This document shows positions 16,771-24,790 of a DNA stretch of 64,000 bases, piece after piece. Each line of letters begins with the position of its first letter. Within the stretch, counting starts at the first letter, position 1. Origin of the DNA: Blastococcus haudaquaticus (lineage in GTDB: Bacteria; Actinomycetota; Actinomycetes; Mycobacteriales; Geodermatophilaceae); the NCBI RefSeq assembly GCF_900230285.1, contig NZ_OCNK01000008.1:19261-83260 (forward strand). The letters are read 5' to 3'. Under the pieces are notes generated by a model, which was given only the letters and a program-made list of their open reading frames with translations, did not search any database and had not been told where the DNA came from. Position numbers and translations under genes: made by a program.

Positions 16771-17511
16771 TCAGGCCGTTCGCCCAGTCAGGTACTCCTC
16801 GAACGTCACGCGGCCGTACGGCGGACCCGGGACGAGGTTGTGCCCGGCCCGGTAGCCGGCGAAGACCCTGCCCGGCAGCCGCGCGGGGACGACCCGGCGC
16901 CGGAGCCCCCGTACCGCGGCCCAGACCCGGGCCAGCTCCGGGAGCGGACGGACGGCGGGACCGCCGATGTCCGCCACCCGGCCGGCCGGTGCGGACGACG
17001 CCAGCTCGACCAGCCGGTCGGCGACCTCCACCGGGGCGATCGGCTGCACGTCGAAAGAGGGCGCGAGCAGGACCGGCAGCCGCCGCTGGACGGTGAACAG
17101 CTGGTCGACGAGGGTGTGGAACTGGGTGGCCCGCAGGATCGTGTGCGGCACTCCCGACGCCGCGACGAGCCGCTCGATCTCCACCTTGTCCCGGTAGTAG
17201 CCGAGCGGGATGTGCTCGATCCCGACGATCGAGATCAGCACCAGGTGCTCGACCCGGGCCGCACGGGCGGCGTCGAGCAGGGTCCGCGCGATCACGGGGT
17301 CCTTCCGGCGCAGCCCGGTCGCCAGGTGCACGACGACGGACGCGCCGGTCACCGCCGCGGGAACACCCGCGCCGGTGAGCAGGTCGCCGGTGACCAACCC
17401 CGGGCCACTGCGCCGGCTCAGCGCCCGGACGTCGTGCCCTGCCGCGCGCAGCCGCTCGACCGTCGGCCTGCCCAGAGCGCCGGTCGCGCCGGTCACCAGG
17501 ATCGTCGTCAC
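16771..17511 (-). CDS. NAD(P)H-binding/NmrA-like oxidoreductase
   Basis: This 246-residue atypical SDR starts VTTILVTGATGALGRPTVE with the TGATGALG cofactor motif, followed by VVHLATG and a C-terminal region typical of NmrA/azoreductase-type proteins. The GTG at 17511 has GAAGGA about eight bases upstream; an ATG at 17547 would add 12 residues without a better site. It diverges from the SDR gene at 17577. It is likely a cytosolic reductase or redox sensor; the substrate is unknown. Confidence 0.83.
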   Translation of the reverse strand: MTTILVTGATGALGRPTVERLRAAGHDVRALSRRSGPGLVTGDLLTGAGVPAAVTGASVVVHLATGLRRKDPVIARTLLDAARAARVEHLVLISIVGIEHIPLGYYRDKVEIERLVAASGVPHTILRATQFHTLVDQLFTVQRRLPVLLAPSFDVQPIAPVEVADRLVELASSAPAGRVADIGGPAVRPLPELARVWAAVRGLRRRVVPARLPGRVFAGYRAGHNLVPGPPYGRVTFEEYLTGRTA

Positions 17512-17576
17512 CGTCGGATCCTTCCAGGCGCGCGGCCGGCGGAACATGGGTCCGGCTCGCTCGGTTGGGAGCTGAC

Positions 17577-18398
17577 ATGCCCAAGACCTGGTTCATCACC
17601 GGCGCGTCCCGCGGTTTCGGCAAGGAGTGGGCGATCGCCGCCCTGGAGCGCGGGGACACCGTCGCCGCCACCGCCCGCGACCCGAAGACCCTCGACGACC
17701 TCGTGCAGCAGTTCGGCGACAAGGTGCTGCCGCTCCGGCTCGACGTGGACGACCGCGCCGCCGTCGTCACCGCCGTGAAGGACGCCCACGACCGCTTCGG
17801 CCGCCTGGACGTCGTCGTCAACAACGCCGGGTACGGCCAGTTCGGGATGATCGAGGAGATCTCCGAGGCGGAGGCCCGCGCCCAGTTCGACACCAACGTG
17901 TTCGGCGCACTGTTCGTCACCCAGGCGGCGCTGCCCTACCTGCGCGCGCAGGGCTCGGGCCACTTCCTGCAGGTGAGCAGCATCGGCGGGATCAGCGCCT
18001 TCCCGAACATCGGGATCTACAACGCCTCGAAGTGGGCGCTCGAGGCGTTCAGCCAGTCCCTGGCCGCGGAGGTCGCCGGCTTCGGGATCAAGGTGACGAT
18101 CATCGAGCCGGGCGCCTACGGCACCGACTGGGGTGGCTCGTCTGCGAAGCACGCCACGCCGAACCCCGCCTACGACGCCTACCGCGAGAAGGCCGCCGAG
18201 CAGCGCAAGGCCCGCGCCGGCAACCCCGGCGACCCGGTCGCCACCCGGGACGCCGTCCTGCAGGTGGTCGACGCCGAGGACCCGCCGCTGCGGATCTTCT
18301 TCGGCGACGCCGCCCTGAAGATCGCCGAGCGCGACTACGAGTCCCGCCTGGCCACCTGGCGCGAATGGCAGCCGGTCTCCGTCGCGGCGCACGGCTGA
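17577..18398 (+). CDS. Short-chain dehydrogenase/reductase
   Basis: This 273-residue classical SDR has TGASRGFG at residues 8-15, NNAGYGQFG, a catalytic serine in SSIGG, and YNASK. The C-terminal part fits oxidoreductases of the 17-beta-HSD-like group. The ATG at 17577 follows GGGAG at good spacing. It probably forms a divergent pair with the NmrA-like gene, both NAD(P)-dependent. The substrate cannot be read from the sequence. Confidence 0.9.
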   Translation: MPKTWFITGASRGFGKEWAIAALERGDTVAATARDPKTLDDLVQQFGDKVLPLRLDVDDRAAVVTAVKDAHDRFGRLDVVVNNAGYGQFGMIEEISEAEARAQFDTNVFGALFVTQAALPYLRAQGSGHFLQVSSIGGISAFPNIGIYNASKWALEAFSQSLAAEVAGFGIKVTIIEPGAYGTDWGGSSAKHATPNPAYDAYREKAAEQRKARAGNPGDPVATRDAVLQVVDAEDPPLRIFFGDAALKIAERDYESRLATWREWQPVSVAAHG

Positions 18399-18400
18399 GC

Positions 18401-18457
18401 ACGTTCCCGCGGGAACGTCGGAGCAAGCCACGGAGCTTGGCCAGGCGTTCCCGCGGG
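18401..18457. repeat. Repeated GTTCCCGCGGG palindromic element
   Basis: ACGTTCCCGCGGGAACGT (18401-18418) is a perfect 18-base palindrome, and GTTCCCGCGGG recurs at 18447-18457. Both lie between the convergent SDR and SRPBCC genes. They may act in transcription termination, or as a protein site. The same palindrome core also occurs inside the CoxG coding region near 3664-3679. Confidence 0.55.
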
Positions 18458-18464
18458 CACGGCA

Positions 18465-18947
18465 TCAGCCGAGTCGCGCCGCTTCGGCGCCGAGGGTGAG
18501 CGTGTCCGGGTCCGAGGGCCTGCCCTCGCCTGTCTCAGCGAGGCTCCGCAGGCTGTCGCCGACGTAGAACGTCCACGCGTTCCGGCAGATGTCGAAGCAC
18601 TCGTAGGTGGGCACCAGGCCGTCGTGGGTGAACCGCAGCTCCGTCCCGCCGTCCCTCTCGGACAGCTCGAACCGGATGTGGGTGCCGAGCCACTCGCTCT
18701 GGTCGTCGATGAAGCTCATGTGGTTCTCGACGACCTGCCAGACCACCCTCTCGCCCGGGACCAGTTCGGTCACGCGCATCGTGCACGAGTGGACGCCCGG
18801 GACCCGGAACGAGAACTCGTCCCCGACGGCGCGGGTGTCCCCGTCGATCCTCGTCATCCACCAGCCCCGCACGTCGGTGACGGCGTCGGAGACCTGCTCG
18901 GGCGTGCGGGTGACGACGAACGACGTGGTGTAGCTCTGCGTGCTCAT
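18465..18947 (-). CDS. SRPBCC/AHSA1-like protein
   Basis: This 160-residue START-like protein begins STQSYTTSFVVTRTPEQVSDAVTDVRGWW, the signature of activator-of-Hsp90-homologue/polyketide cyclase-like folds, and ends with a long helix (CRNAWTFYVGDSLRSLAETG). It probably binds a small hydrophobic ligand. Its ATG lies just left of a pair of palindromic operators, and the divergent gene encodes an HxlR regulator, so it is probably the regulator's main target. Confidence 0.85.
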   Translation of the reverse strand: MSTQSYTTSFVVTRTPEQVSDAVTDVRGWWMTRIDGDTRAVGDEFSFRVPGVHSCTMRVTELVPGERVVWQVVENHMSFIDDQSEWLGTHIRFELSERDGGTELRFTHDGLVPTYECFDICRNAWTFYVGDSLRSLAETGEGRPSDPDTLTLGAEAARLG

Positions 18948-18976
18948 GGCTGCTCCAGGGGTGTCTCGATGTCGCG

Positions 18977-19024
18977 CTTGCATGATGCAAGTCACCCTAG
19001 GGACAACGACTTTCATGATGCAAG
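18977..19024. promoter_or_regulatory. Pair of HxlR operator sites
   Basis: CTTGCATGATGCAAG (18977-18991) is a perfect 15-base palindrome around a central G. CTTTCATGATGCAAG (19010-19024) is a one-mismatch copy 33 bases away. They fill the gap between divergent SRPBCC and HxlR genes; the second abuts the predicted -10 (TACGAT, 19034-19039) of the HxlR gene. Confidence 0.82.
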
Positions 19025-19046
19025 TGGCTGCGCTACGATCGACGCC

Positions 19047-19547
19047 ATGCTGGGGAAGACGTACGACGCCGAGGTGTGCTCGATCGCCCGCGCCCTCGAG
19101 GTGGTGGGCGAGCGCTGGAGCGTGCTGATCGTCCGCAACGCGCTCTTCGCCGGGTCCACCCGCTTCGCCGACTTCCAGCGCAGCCTCGGGATCGCCACCA
19201 ACGTCCTCGCCTCTCGCCTCGACGGCTTCGTGGAGGCGGGGATCATGCGGCGGCACCGCTATTCCGAGCAGCCCGAGCAGTACGAATACCTGCTCACCGA
19301 CAAGGGGCGTGATCTCGCGCCCGCGCTCATCGCGCTCACCGAGTGGGGTGATCGCTGGTCGGCTCCCGACGGCCCCCCGATCCTCTACCGCCACAGCGCC
19401 TGCGGATCCGCCGTCCACCACGACGTCACGTGCTCGACCTGCGGGCCCGTGGACGACCTCTCCGCGATCGACGCCTTGCCCGGGCCGGGCATGCCCGCCG
19501 AGCGCCGGGAACGCATGGAGCGGCGGATCGCCGAGCAGGCACGCTGA
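19047..19547 (+). CDS. HxlR-family winged-helix regulator
   Basis: This 166-residue regulator has the HxlR start CSIARALEVVGERWSVLIVRNALFAG, the recognition region FADFQRSLGIATNVLASRL, and the wing YEYLLTDKGRDL. A C-terminal tail carries three cysteines (ACGSAVHHDVTCSTCG), which could bind metal or sense oxidants. The ATG has a TACGAT -10 seven bases upstream and no ribosome site, so it is probably leaderless. It should control the divergent SRPBCC gene and itself through two palindromes. Confidence 0.9.
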   Translation: MLGKTYDAEVCSIARALEVVGERWSVLIVRNALFAGSTRFADFQRSLGIATNVLASRLDGFVEAGIMRRHRYSEQPEQYEYLLTDKGRDLAPALIALTEWGDRWSAPDGPPILYRHSACGSAVHHDVTCSTCGPVDDLSAIDALPGPGMPAERRERMERRIAEQAR

Positions 19548-19576
19548 GGGCCCCCTCCCCACCGGGGAGAGGGCCC
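19548..19576. terminator. Bidirectional terminator
   Basis: GGGCCC (19548-19553) pairs with 19571-19576 and, after one mismatch, CTCCCC (19555-19560) pairs with 19564-19569 around an ACC loop. It begins directly after the HxlR stop codon and faces the convergent ABC permease gene. Confidence 0.75.
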
Positions 19577-19590
19577 GCGACGCGCTTCCG

Positions 19591-20409
19591 TCACTGCACC
19601 GCGCGGCGGTGGGTGACGATCCAGCCGGCGACGGAGGCCACGACCAGCCAGACGCCGAGGTTGACGGCGGACTGCGCCTGCTCGGCCCCCTGCCCCAGGT
19701 TGATCACGGCGTTGGCCGGGTCGATCGCGTTGGCCACCTCCGGCTCGAACGTCGAGACGATCGGCATGACGCCCAGGAGCACGAGGTAGAGGCCGGTCAG
19801 TGCCGCAGCGCTGTTGGCCAGCGCCGCGCCCACCCCGGCGCCGATCACCGCGAACGCCGCGCCCGCCAGGACCGCGGCACCGATCGCCCGCGGAGCGCCG
19901 TCCCACGACACCCCGCTCTCCATCAGCGCGAGGACGCCCGAGGTCAGCGCCGTTGAGACCAGGCCGAGGAGCGCGCCCATCAGGGCCACGGCCACCGCCT
20001 TCGCGGCCAGCACCCGCCCGCGGTGCGGCACCAGCAGGTACGTCGTCTGCACCGTGCGGTGGCTCCACTCCCCCGCGGTCGACAGCACGCCGAGCGAGAC
20101 GAGGAGGTAGCCGGTCAGCAGGCCCATGATCGCGATGGGCCCGTCGACGGCGGTCAGCGGCTCGGTGCTCGCCGCGGCGACGACCGCCGTCGCCACCGGC
20201 GCCAGGAGCACGGTCGCCACGGCCAGCGCCTTCCCCGACCTGGTGGAGAGCGACTTGCGGATCTCGATGCCGGTGAGCCCCGGCAGTGACGGAACGGTCC
20301 GGCGGAGCCCCGGCCGCCCGGGGGCGGTGGGCGGGGCCAGCGTGATGGTGTCGGTCATCGGGAGTGCCTCCTCGGCAGCAGTGGTGGACGGGGTGTCGTC
20401 GGCGGTCAT
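19591..20409 (-). CDS. ABC-2 type transporter permease
   Basis: This 272-residue membrane protein has about six hydrophobic segments after a 50-residue cytoplasmic N-terminus. LSTAGEWSHRTVQTTYLLVPHR is the conserved ABC-2 membrane-domain region. Its ATG overlaps the ATPase stop (ATGA), so the pair forms a translationally coupled exporter. It is divergent from a histidine kinase/response regulator pair that probably controls it. The substrate may be a peptide or antibiotic; this is inference from similar layouts. Confidence 0.9.
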   Translation of the reverse strand: MTADDTPSTTAAEEALPMTDTITLAPPTAPGRPGLRRTVPSLPGLTGIEIRKSLSTRSGKALAVATVLLAPVATAVVAAASTEPLTAVDGPIAIMGLLTGYLLVSLGVLSTAGEWSHRTVQTTYLLVPHRGRVLAAKAVAVALMGALLGLVSTALTSGVLALMESGVSWDGAPRAIGAAVLAGAAFAVIGAGVGAALANSAAALTGLYLVLLGVMPIVSTFEPEVANAIDPANAVINLGQGAEQAQSAVNLGVWLVVASVAGWIVTHRRAVQ

Positions 20410-21281
20410 GACGCCGTCGTCAGCTGGAAGAACAGGTCCTCGAGGCCGCGCTGCACGGGCCTCAGGTCGGACAGCGCGATGCCCGCGGAAGCGGCCACGG
20501 CACCGACTGCCGGAGGCTCGGCGCCGGGCACGACCAGGGCGCCGTCCGCCTCGTGTTGCACGTGGAACCCTGCGGCTTCCAGCGCGCGGGCCAGGGCGGC
20601 TGCGTCGTCGGCCCGAACCGACGTCCCCTCCGCGCCCAGGAGCGAGGCCACCGAGCCGTCGGCGACGATCCGGCCGCCGCCGATGACCAGCAGCCGGTCG
20701 ACGGTGTGCTCGACCTCGCCCAGCAGGTGCGAGGAGAGCAGCACGGTCCCGCCGCGCGCCGCGTGCCCGCGCAGCAGATCGCGCATCCAGCGGATGCCCT
20801 CGGGGTCCAGACCGTTGGCCGGCTCGTCGAAGACCAGCACCGGGGGGTCGGCGAGCAGGGCGCCGGCGATGCCGAGCCGCTGCCGCATCCCCAGCGAGTA
20901 GCCGCCCACCCGGCGGCGCGCGGCGTCGGCGAGCCCCACCACGGACAGGACCTCGTCCACCCGGGAGTCCGGCACGCCGATCACCGACGCCAGCAGCTGC
21001 AGGTGCATCCGGCCGGTCCGGCCCGGGTGCACGGCCGAGGCGTCCAGCAGCGTGCCGACGACGGCGCCCGGGTTCGGCAGGTCGCCGTAACGGCGGCCGC
21101 CGACCGTCGCCGTGCCGGACGACACCGGCACCAGGCCGGTCATCATCCGCATCGTCGTGGTCTTGCCGGCGCCGTTCGGGCCGAGGAAGCCGGTCACCGT
21201 GCCCGGCTCGAGGGCGAAGGAGACGTCGTCGACGACCGTCCGGTCGCCGTAGCGCTTGGTCAGGCCGCTGACCGTGATCAT
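20406..21281 (-). CDS. ABC transporter ATP-binding protein
   Basis: This 291-residue ATPase has Walker A GPNGAGKTT, signature YSLGMRQRLG (an LSxGM-type variant common in drug and bacteriocin exporters), Walker B VLVFDEPANGLDPEG and the switch histidine in LLSSHLL. A C-terminal extension of about 80 residues follows. The ATG at 21281 follows GGAGG. It forms an operon with the ABC-2 permease and lies back-to-back with the sensor kinase gene. Confidence 0.93.
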   Translation of the reverse strand: MITVSGLTKRYGDRTVVDDVSFALEPGTVTGFLGPNGAGKTTTMRMMTGLVPVSSGTATVGGRRYGDLPNPGAVVGTLLDASAVHPGRTGRMHLQLLASVIGVPDSRVDEVLSVVGLADAARRRVGGYSLGMRQRLGIAGALLADPPVLVFDEPANGLDPEGIRWMRDLLRGHAARGGTVLLSSHLLGEVEHTVDRLLVIGGGRIVADGSVASLLGAEGTSVRADDAAALARALEAAGFHVQHEADGALVVPGAEPPAVGAVAASAGIALSDLRPVQRGLEDLFFQLTTAS

Positions 21282-21398
21282 GGGAACCTCCGTGGGTCGT
21301 CCGCTGTCGGCGACGAATCTGTCGCGAACGCCCTGGTCAGCGCGTCGGCCTGAGGTCTCCACCTCGGATCCACGGAGGTCGCGACGGCGTCATCCGAA

Positions 21399-21418
21399 AG
21401 TGGACGTCGCTGTCCACT
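21399..21418. promoter_or_regulatory. Inverted repeat, candidate response-regulator site
   Basis: AGTGGAC (21399-21405) and GTCCACT (21412-21418) form a perfect seven-base inverted repeat with a six-base spacer, between the divergent ABC transporter and histidine kinase genes. It is a plausible site for the LuxR-type regulator encoded at 22596. Confidence 0.55.
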
Positions 21419-21462
21419 CACGGGCGACCCGCCGGAGGTGCCCGCCGAAATACGCTCCGGAC

Positions 21463-22599
21463 ATGAGGCTCCGCGACCGCATCTGGCCGGGCCTCAGCAC
21501 GCGCGGGCTCTGGCTCGAGGCGCACGTGGCCCTCACGGCCACGGCGACCATCGCCATCGGCGTCGTCACCCCCGAGGCCGGGCTCGTCCCGGACGCCGTC
21601 CTCCTGACCGGCAGCGCGCTCCTCGTGGTCACGCTGTTCCTCTTCCGGCGGTCGGCGCCGCTGGTGCCCTTCGCGATCAGCGCCGCCCTCGGCGCGCTCA
21701 TGCCGGACCTCGTGATCGGGCTGCTGCTCACCACCTACGCGGTCGGCCGGTACGAGGGGCGGTGGCCGGTCCGGATCGGCGCGGGGCTGGTCGGCGGAGT
21801 GGCGGTCCTCCAGCCGTGGGCGCTGTCCGGGTCGAACGAGTGGGTGGGGGCGATCGGCGGGGTGGCCGTGGCGATCGTGCTGCCGGGCGCCCTCGGCGTC
21901 TGGCAGCGCACCCGGGCCCTGCTGCTCCTCGCGCTGCGCGACCGGGCCGAGCGCGCCGAGGCCGAGCGGGAGCTGATGGCGCGCGAGGCGGTCCTCGGCG
22001 AGCGGACCCGCATCGCCCGGGAGATGCACGACGCGGTCGGCCACCGGGTGAGCCTCATGGTGTTGCAGGCCGGCGCCATCGAGATGGCCGCCCGGGACGC
22101 CGAACGGGTCGAGCAGCTCGCCGGGCAGGTGCAGACCGCCGGCCGGCAGGCGCTGGAGGAACTGCGGCAGATGGTCGGCGTCCTGCGCGGCGGGGACGTC
22201 GACGACGACGCGCCCCTGGGTCCGCAGCCCGCCCTGGACGCCGTTCCGGTCCTGGTGGACGGAGCCCGCGAGGCGGGCATGACGGTCGAGCTGCGGGGAC
22301 TGCCGTCCGGCAGCCCGGTGGACGCCGCCGTCGGCCGCGCGGCCTACCGGATCGTCCAGGAGGCGCTGACCAACGCGGGGAAGCATGCGCCGGGCGCTCC
22401 GGTGTGCATCACGGTCGACCGCCCCGGCGACCGGCTCGTCGTGTCCGTCGTCAACGGAGCCGGTGGTTCCGGGCAGCCCGTGTCGGGCGGCTACGGCCTG
22501 GTGGGGTTGGCTGAGCGGGTGCGCACCCTGGGCGGCCGGTTCTCCGCCGGACCCCGGCTGGACGGCGGCTTCGCGGTGGAGGCGGTGCTGCCGGTATGA
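21463..22599 (+). CDS. Sensor histidine kinase (NarL/DesK-type, HisKA_3)
   Basis: This 378-residue kinase has an N-terminal membrane domain with about five hydrophobic segments (1-150), a dimerisation helix with the phospho-acceptor H189 in REMHDAVGHRVS, and a C-terminal HATPase domain (EALTNAGKHAPG, GGYGLVGLAERV). The short extracytoplasmic loops suggest sensing within the membrane or through the partner transporter. A TACGCT -10 lies six bases before the ATG, suggesting a leaderless mRNA. The stop overlaps the response regulator start. Confidence 0.93.
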   Translation: MRLRDRIWPGLSTRGLWLEAHVALTATATIAIGVVTPEAGLVPDAVLLTGSALLVVTLFLFRRSAPLVPFAISAALGALMPDLVIGLLLTTYAVGRYEGRWPVRIGAGLVGGVAVLQPWALSGSNEWVGAIGGVAVAIVLPGALGVWQRTRALLLLALRDRAERAEAERELMAREAVLGERTRIAREMHDAVGHRVSLMVLQAGAIEMAARDAERVEQLAGQVQTAGRQALEELRQMVGVLRGGDVDDDAPLGPQPALDAVPVLVDGAREAGMTVELRGLPSGSPVDAAVGRAAYRIVQEALTNAGKHAPGAPVCITVDRPGDRLVVSVVNGAGGSGQPVSGGYGLVGLAERVRTLGGRFSAGPRLDGGFAVEAVLPV

Positions 22600-23276
22600 G
22601 TGGTCCCGGCAGCCAGGCGGCCATCCGCGTCCTCCTCGTCGACGACGAGGAGCTCGTGCGGTTCGGCCTGCGCACGGTGCTGGAGTCGGTCGGCGGCTTC
22701 GAGGTCGTCGGTGATGCCGGTGACGGCGCGGCCGGGGTGCGGGCGGCCAGGGAGCTGCGGCCCGACGTCGTCCTGACCGACATCCGCATGCCGGTGATGG
22801 ACGGGCTGGAGGCGACCCGGCAGCTCCTCGCGCTGCCGGATCCGCCGCAGGTCGCCGTCCTCACGACCTTCCACCTCGACGAGTACGTGTACGCGGCGCT
22901 GGCCGCCGGAGCCGCCGGCTTCCTGCTCAAGGACACCCCGCCGCGCGAGATCGCCGCCGCCGTCCGCGCGGTGGCCGACGGCACGGCCACGTTGTCCCCC
23001 AAGGTGACCGCCACGCTGATCGACTCCTACGTGGAGCGGCGGGCCGCCCCGCGGCGGGCCGGGGCACTGGAGCGGGTGGCGTCGCTGTCGGACCGGGAGC
23101 GCGAGGTGCTGCAACTGCTGGGCAGCGGGGGGTCCAACGCGGAGCTCGCCACGCGCCTCTTCGTCAGCGAGGCGACGGTGAAGACCTACGTCTCGCGACT
23201 GCTGGCCAAGCTCGACCTGGCCAACCGGACCCAGGCCGCCATCCTCGCCCACGAGGCCGGCCTGCTGGAGCACTGA
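22596..23276 (+). CDS. LuxR/NarL-type response regulator
   Basis: This 226-residue regulator has a receiver domain (DDEELVRFGL; phospho-acceptor D62 in LTDIRMPVMDG; conserved K in FLLKDTPP) and a C-terminal LuxR helix-turn-helix (LSDREREVLQLLGSGGSNAELATRLFVSEATVKTYVSRLL is spread over about 155-205). The ATG overlaps the kinase stop, so the two are co-translated. It is expected to activate the divergent ABC transporter genes and possibly its own operon. Confidence 0.94.
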   Translation: MSGPGSQAAIRVLLVDDEELVRFGLRTVLESVGGFEVVGDAGDGAAGVRAARELRPDVVLTDIRMPVMDGLEATRQLLALPDPPQVAVLTTFHLDEYVYAALAAGAAGFLLKDTPPREIAAAVRAVADGTATLSPKVTATLIDSYVERRAAPRRAGALERVASLSDREREVLQLLGSGGSNAELATRLFVSEATVKTYVSRLLAKLDLANRTQAAILAHEAGLLEH

Positions 23277-23290
23277 CCCAGCAGGCCGGC
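23256..23290 (+). terminator. Terminator overlapping the response-regulator stop codon
   Basis: A 13-base perfect inverted repeat (23256-23268 with 23278-23290) encloses a nine-base loop that contains the TGA stop at 23274-23276. It ends the kinase/regulator operon and faces a convergent membrane protein gene. Confidence 0.65.
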
Positions 23291-23297
23291 ACCCCGT

Positions 23298-24035
23298 TCA
23301 GGCGGCTGCTCCCGCGTGGTGACGGGAGCGCATCAGGAGCACGACGCTGGTCGCCAGCGCCCACACCAGGAACAGCAGGAACCCACCGAAGCCGCCGATG
23401 GTGACCAGCACCGACTCCTCGTCCGACTCGTAGACGCCGGCCAGGCTGAGCACCAGCAGGACGCCGGTGAGCCCGGACAGGTAGCCGAGCCAGGCCGGCA
23501 GCGCGTGCGCACCGAGGATGGCGCCGGTGGCCCCGATCATCATCGCGACGCCGGCCGGCACGGTGCAGATCCCGACCCAGTAGTCGAGCGCCTGGATGGT
23601 GGGCAGCGTCGACGGGTCGGCGCTCTCCGCCGCCTGGATCAGGGCGAGGTAGAGCCCCTCGGACACCAGGATGGTCGCGGCGAAGGTGGCGCTCGCGATG
23701 GCGAAGAGGCCGGACATCATGCCGCCGGTGCCCTCGTGCCGACGGAACCGGCTCCACAGGCCGGCCAGGAACACCAGGACCGCGATGTCGCCGAGGAAAC
23801 CCAGCAACAGCGCCATCTGGTGGCCGGACCGATCGGCCGTCAGCTCGGCCGCGAGCTGCTCGGCGGAGCTCGGGTAGTCGGGCGTCGCCGGCGTGAAGAA
23901 GCTGGCGAGGATCAGCGCGATGAACAGCAGGCCGGCGACCGCCGTGATCCGGTCCCACCTCGCGTCCATCCCGTCGTCCCGCATGCGACCGGCAACCGCT
24001 GGGTCGTTCATCCCGGATCCAGCTCTGGCTTCCAT
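23298..24035 (-). CDS. Multispanning membrane protein, unknown function (DUF4386-like layout)
   Basis: This 245-residue protein has about six hydrophobic segments, starting at VAGLLFIALILASFF, followed by an external loop (TPDYPSSAEQLAAELTADRSGHQ) and helices to the C-terminal WALATSVVLLMRSRHHAG. The architecture resembles DUF4386-type membrane proteins but I cannot confirm it. The ATG at 24035 has a GGAGGGG ribosome site at seven bases. It is convergent with the response regulator and probably monocistronic. Confidence 0.75.
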   Translation of the reverse strand: MEARAGSGMNDPAVAGRMRDDGMDARWDRITAVAGLLFIALILASFFTPATPDYPSSAEQLAAELTADRSGHQMALLLGFLGDIAVLVFLAGLWSRFRRHEGTGGMMSGLFAIASATFAATILVSEGLYLALIQAAESADPSTLPTIQALDYWVGICTVPAGVAMMIGATGAILGAHALPAWLGYLSGLTGVLLVLSLAGVYESDEESVLVTIGGFGGFLLFLVWALATSVVLLMRSRHHAGAAA

Positions 24036-24156
24036 GGCGACACCCCTCCCGTGAACCGGGCCAGGCCGGGCGGCGAGGCCCATCGGGAAGTGTGGAACCG
24101 TTCCGGCCGGGATGGCGGGCCTTCGTGCGCGCCGATTCGGGTAGCGGGGGAGACGG

Positions 24157-24681
24157 GTGGCGAGGCGGCGACGCAGGGACGACGACCGGCGGGGCGGTTG
24201 CCTCCACCTCGTCGGCGGGTTGCTCCTGATGACCGCGTCGATCGTGCTGGCGATCCTGCTGGGGGAGCCGACGTTCGACTCCTGGGGCCCGTGGCTGGCG
24301 ACGCTCACCGGCTGGCAGCGCGCCGGGGTCGGGCTCCTCGTGGGGCTCGCGGCGGCCTCGCCCCTGGTGCTGCTGGCCTTCTCCCAGCGGGTGTGGGTGG
24401 TCGCCCCGCTGGGCTTCTACGGCTTCACCGCCTGGACCTACCTGACGATCCTGTGGATGCCGGAGGGGAGGGCCGGGCGCACGTCGCGGTCGGTCTCCGC
24501 GGGGTACTTCCGGTCCGAGGCCGACTGGTACATCGTCACGTCGGTCCTGGCGTTCCACGTCGGCATCCCGCTGATGATCTGGATCGCCTGGCGACTCTCG
24601 CGCAGCCCGGACGACGACGAGCCCGTCCCGGGCATGGTGACGAAGCGCCGTCCGAAGCGCCGCAGGGCCTCCGCCGGCTGA
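24157..24681 (+). CDS. Small membrane protein, unknown function
   Basis: 174 residues with four hydrophobic segments, an Arg/Asp-rich N-terminus (ARRRRRDDDRRGG) and an Arg/Lys-rich tail (KRRPKRRRASAG). No known domain. The GTG at 24157 follows GGGGGAG. It precedes the FtsX-type operon on the same strand by about 110 bases but has its own spacing, so co-transcription is uncertain. Confidence 0.7.
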   Translation: MARRRRRDDDRRGGCLHLVGGLLLMTASIVLAILLGEPTFDSWGPWLATLTGWQRAGVGLLVGLAAASPLVLLAFSQRVWVVAPLGFYGFTAWTYLTILWMPEGRAGRTSRSVSAGYFRSEADWYIVTSVLAFHVGIPLMIWIAWRLSRSPDDDEPVPGMVTKRRPKRRRASAG

Positions 24682-24790
24682 CGATCGTGCGCTGATCGAC
24701 CTCATCCGTCGCCCGTTCGGTGGACCAGCGCACAACGGGATGGCAACGGGCACTCCCGCCGGACCGGTCCGGGCCGCTACGTTCCGCCCG

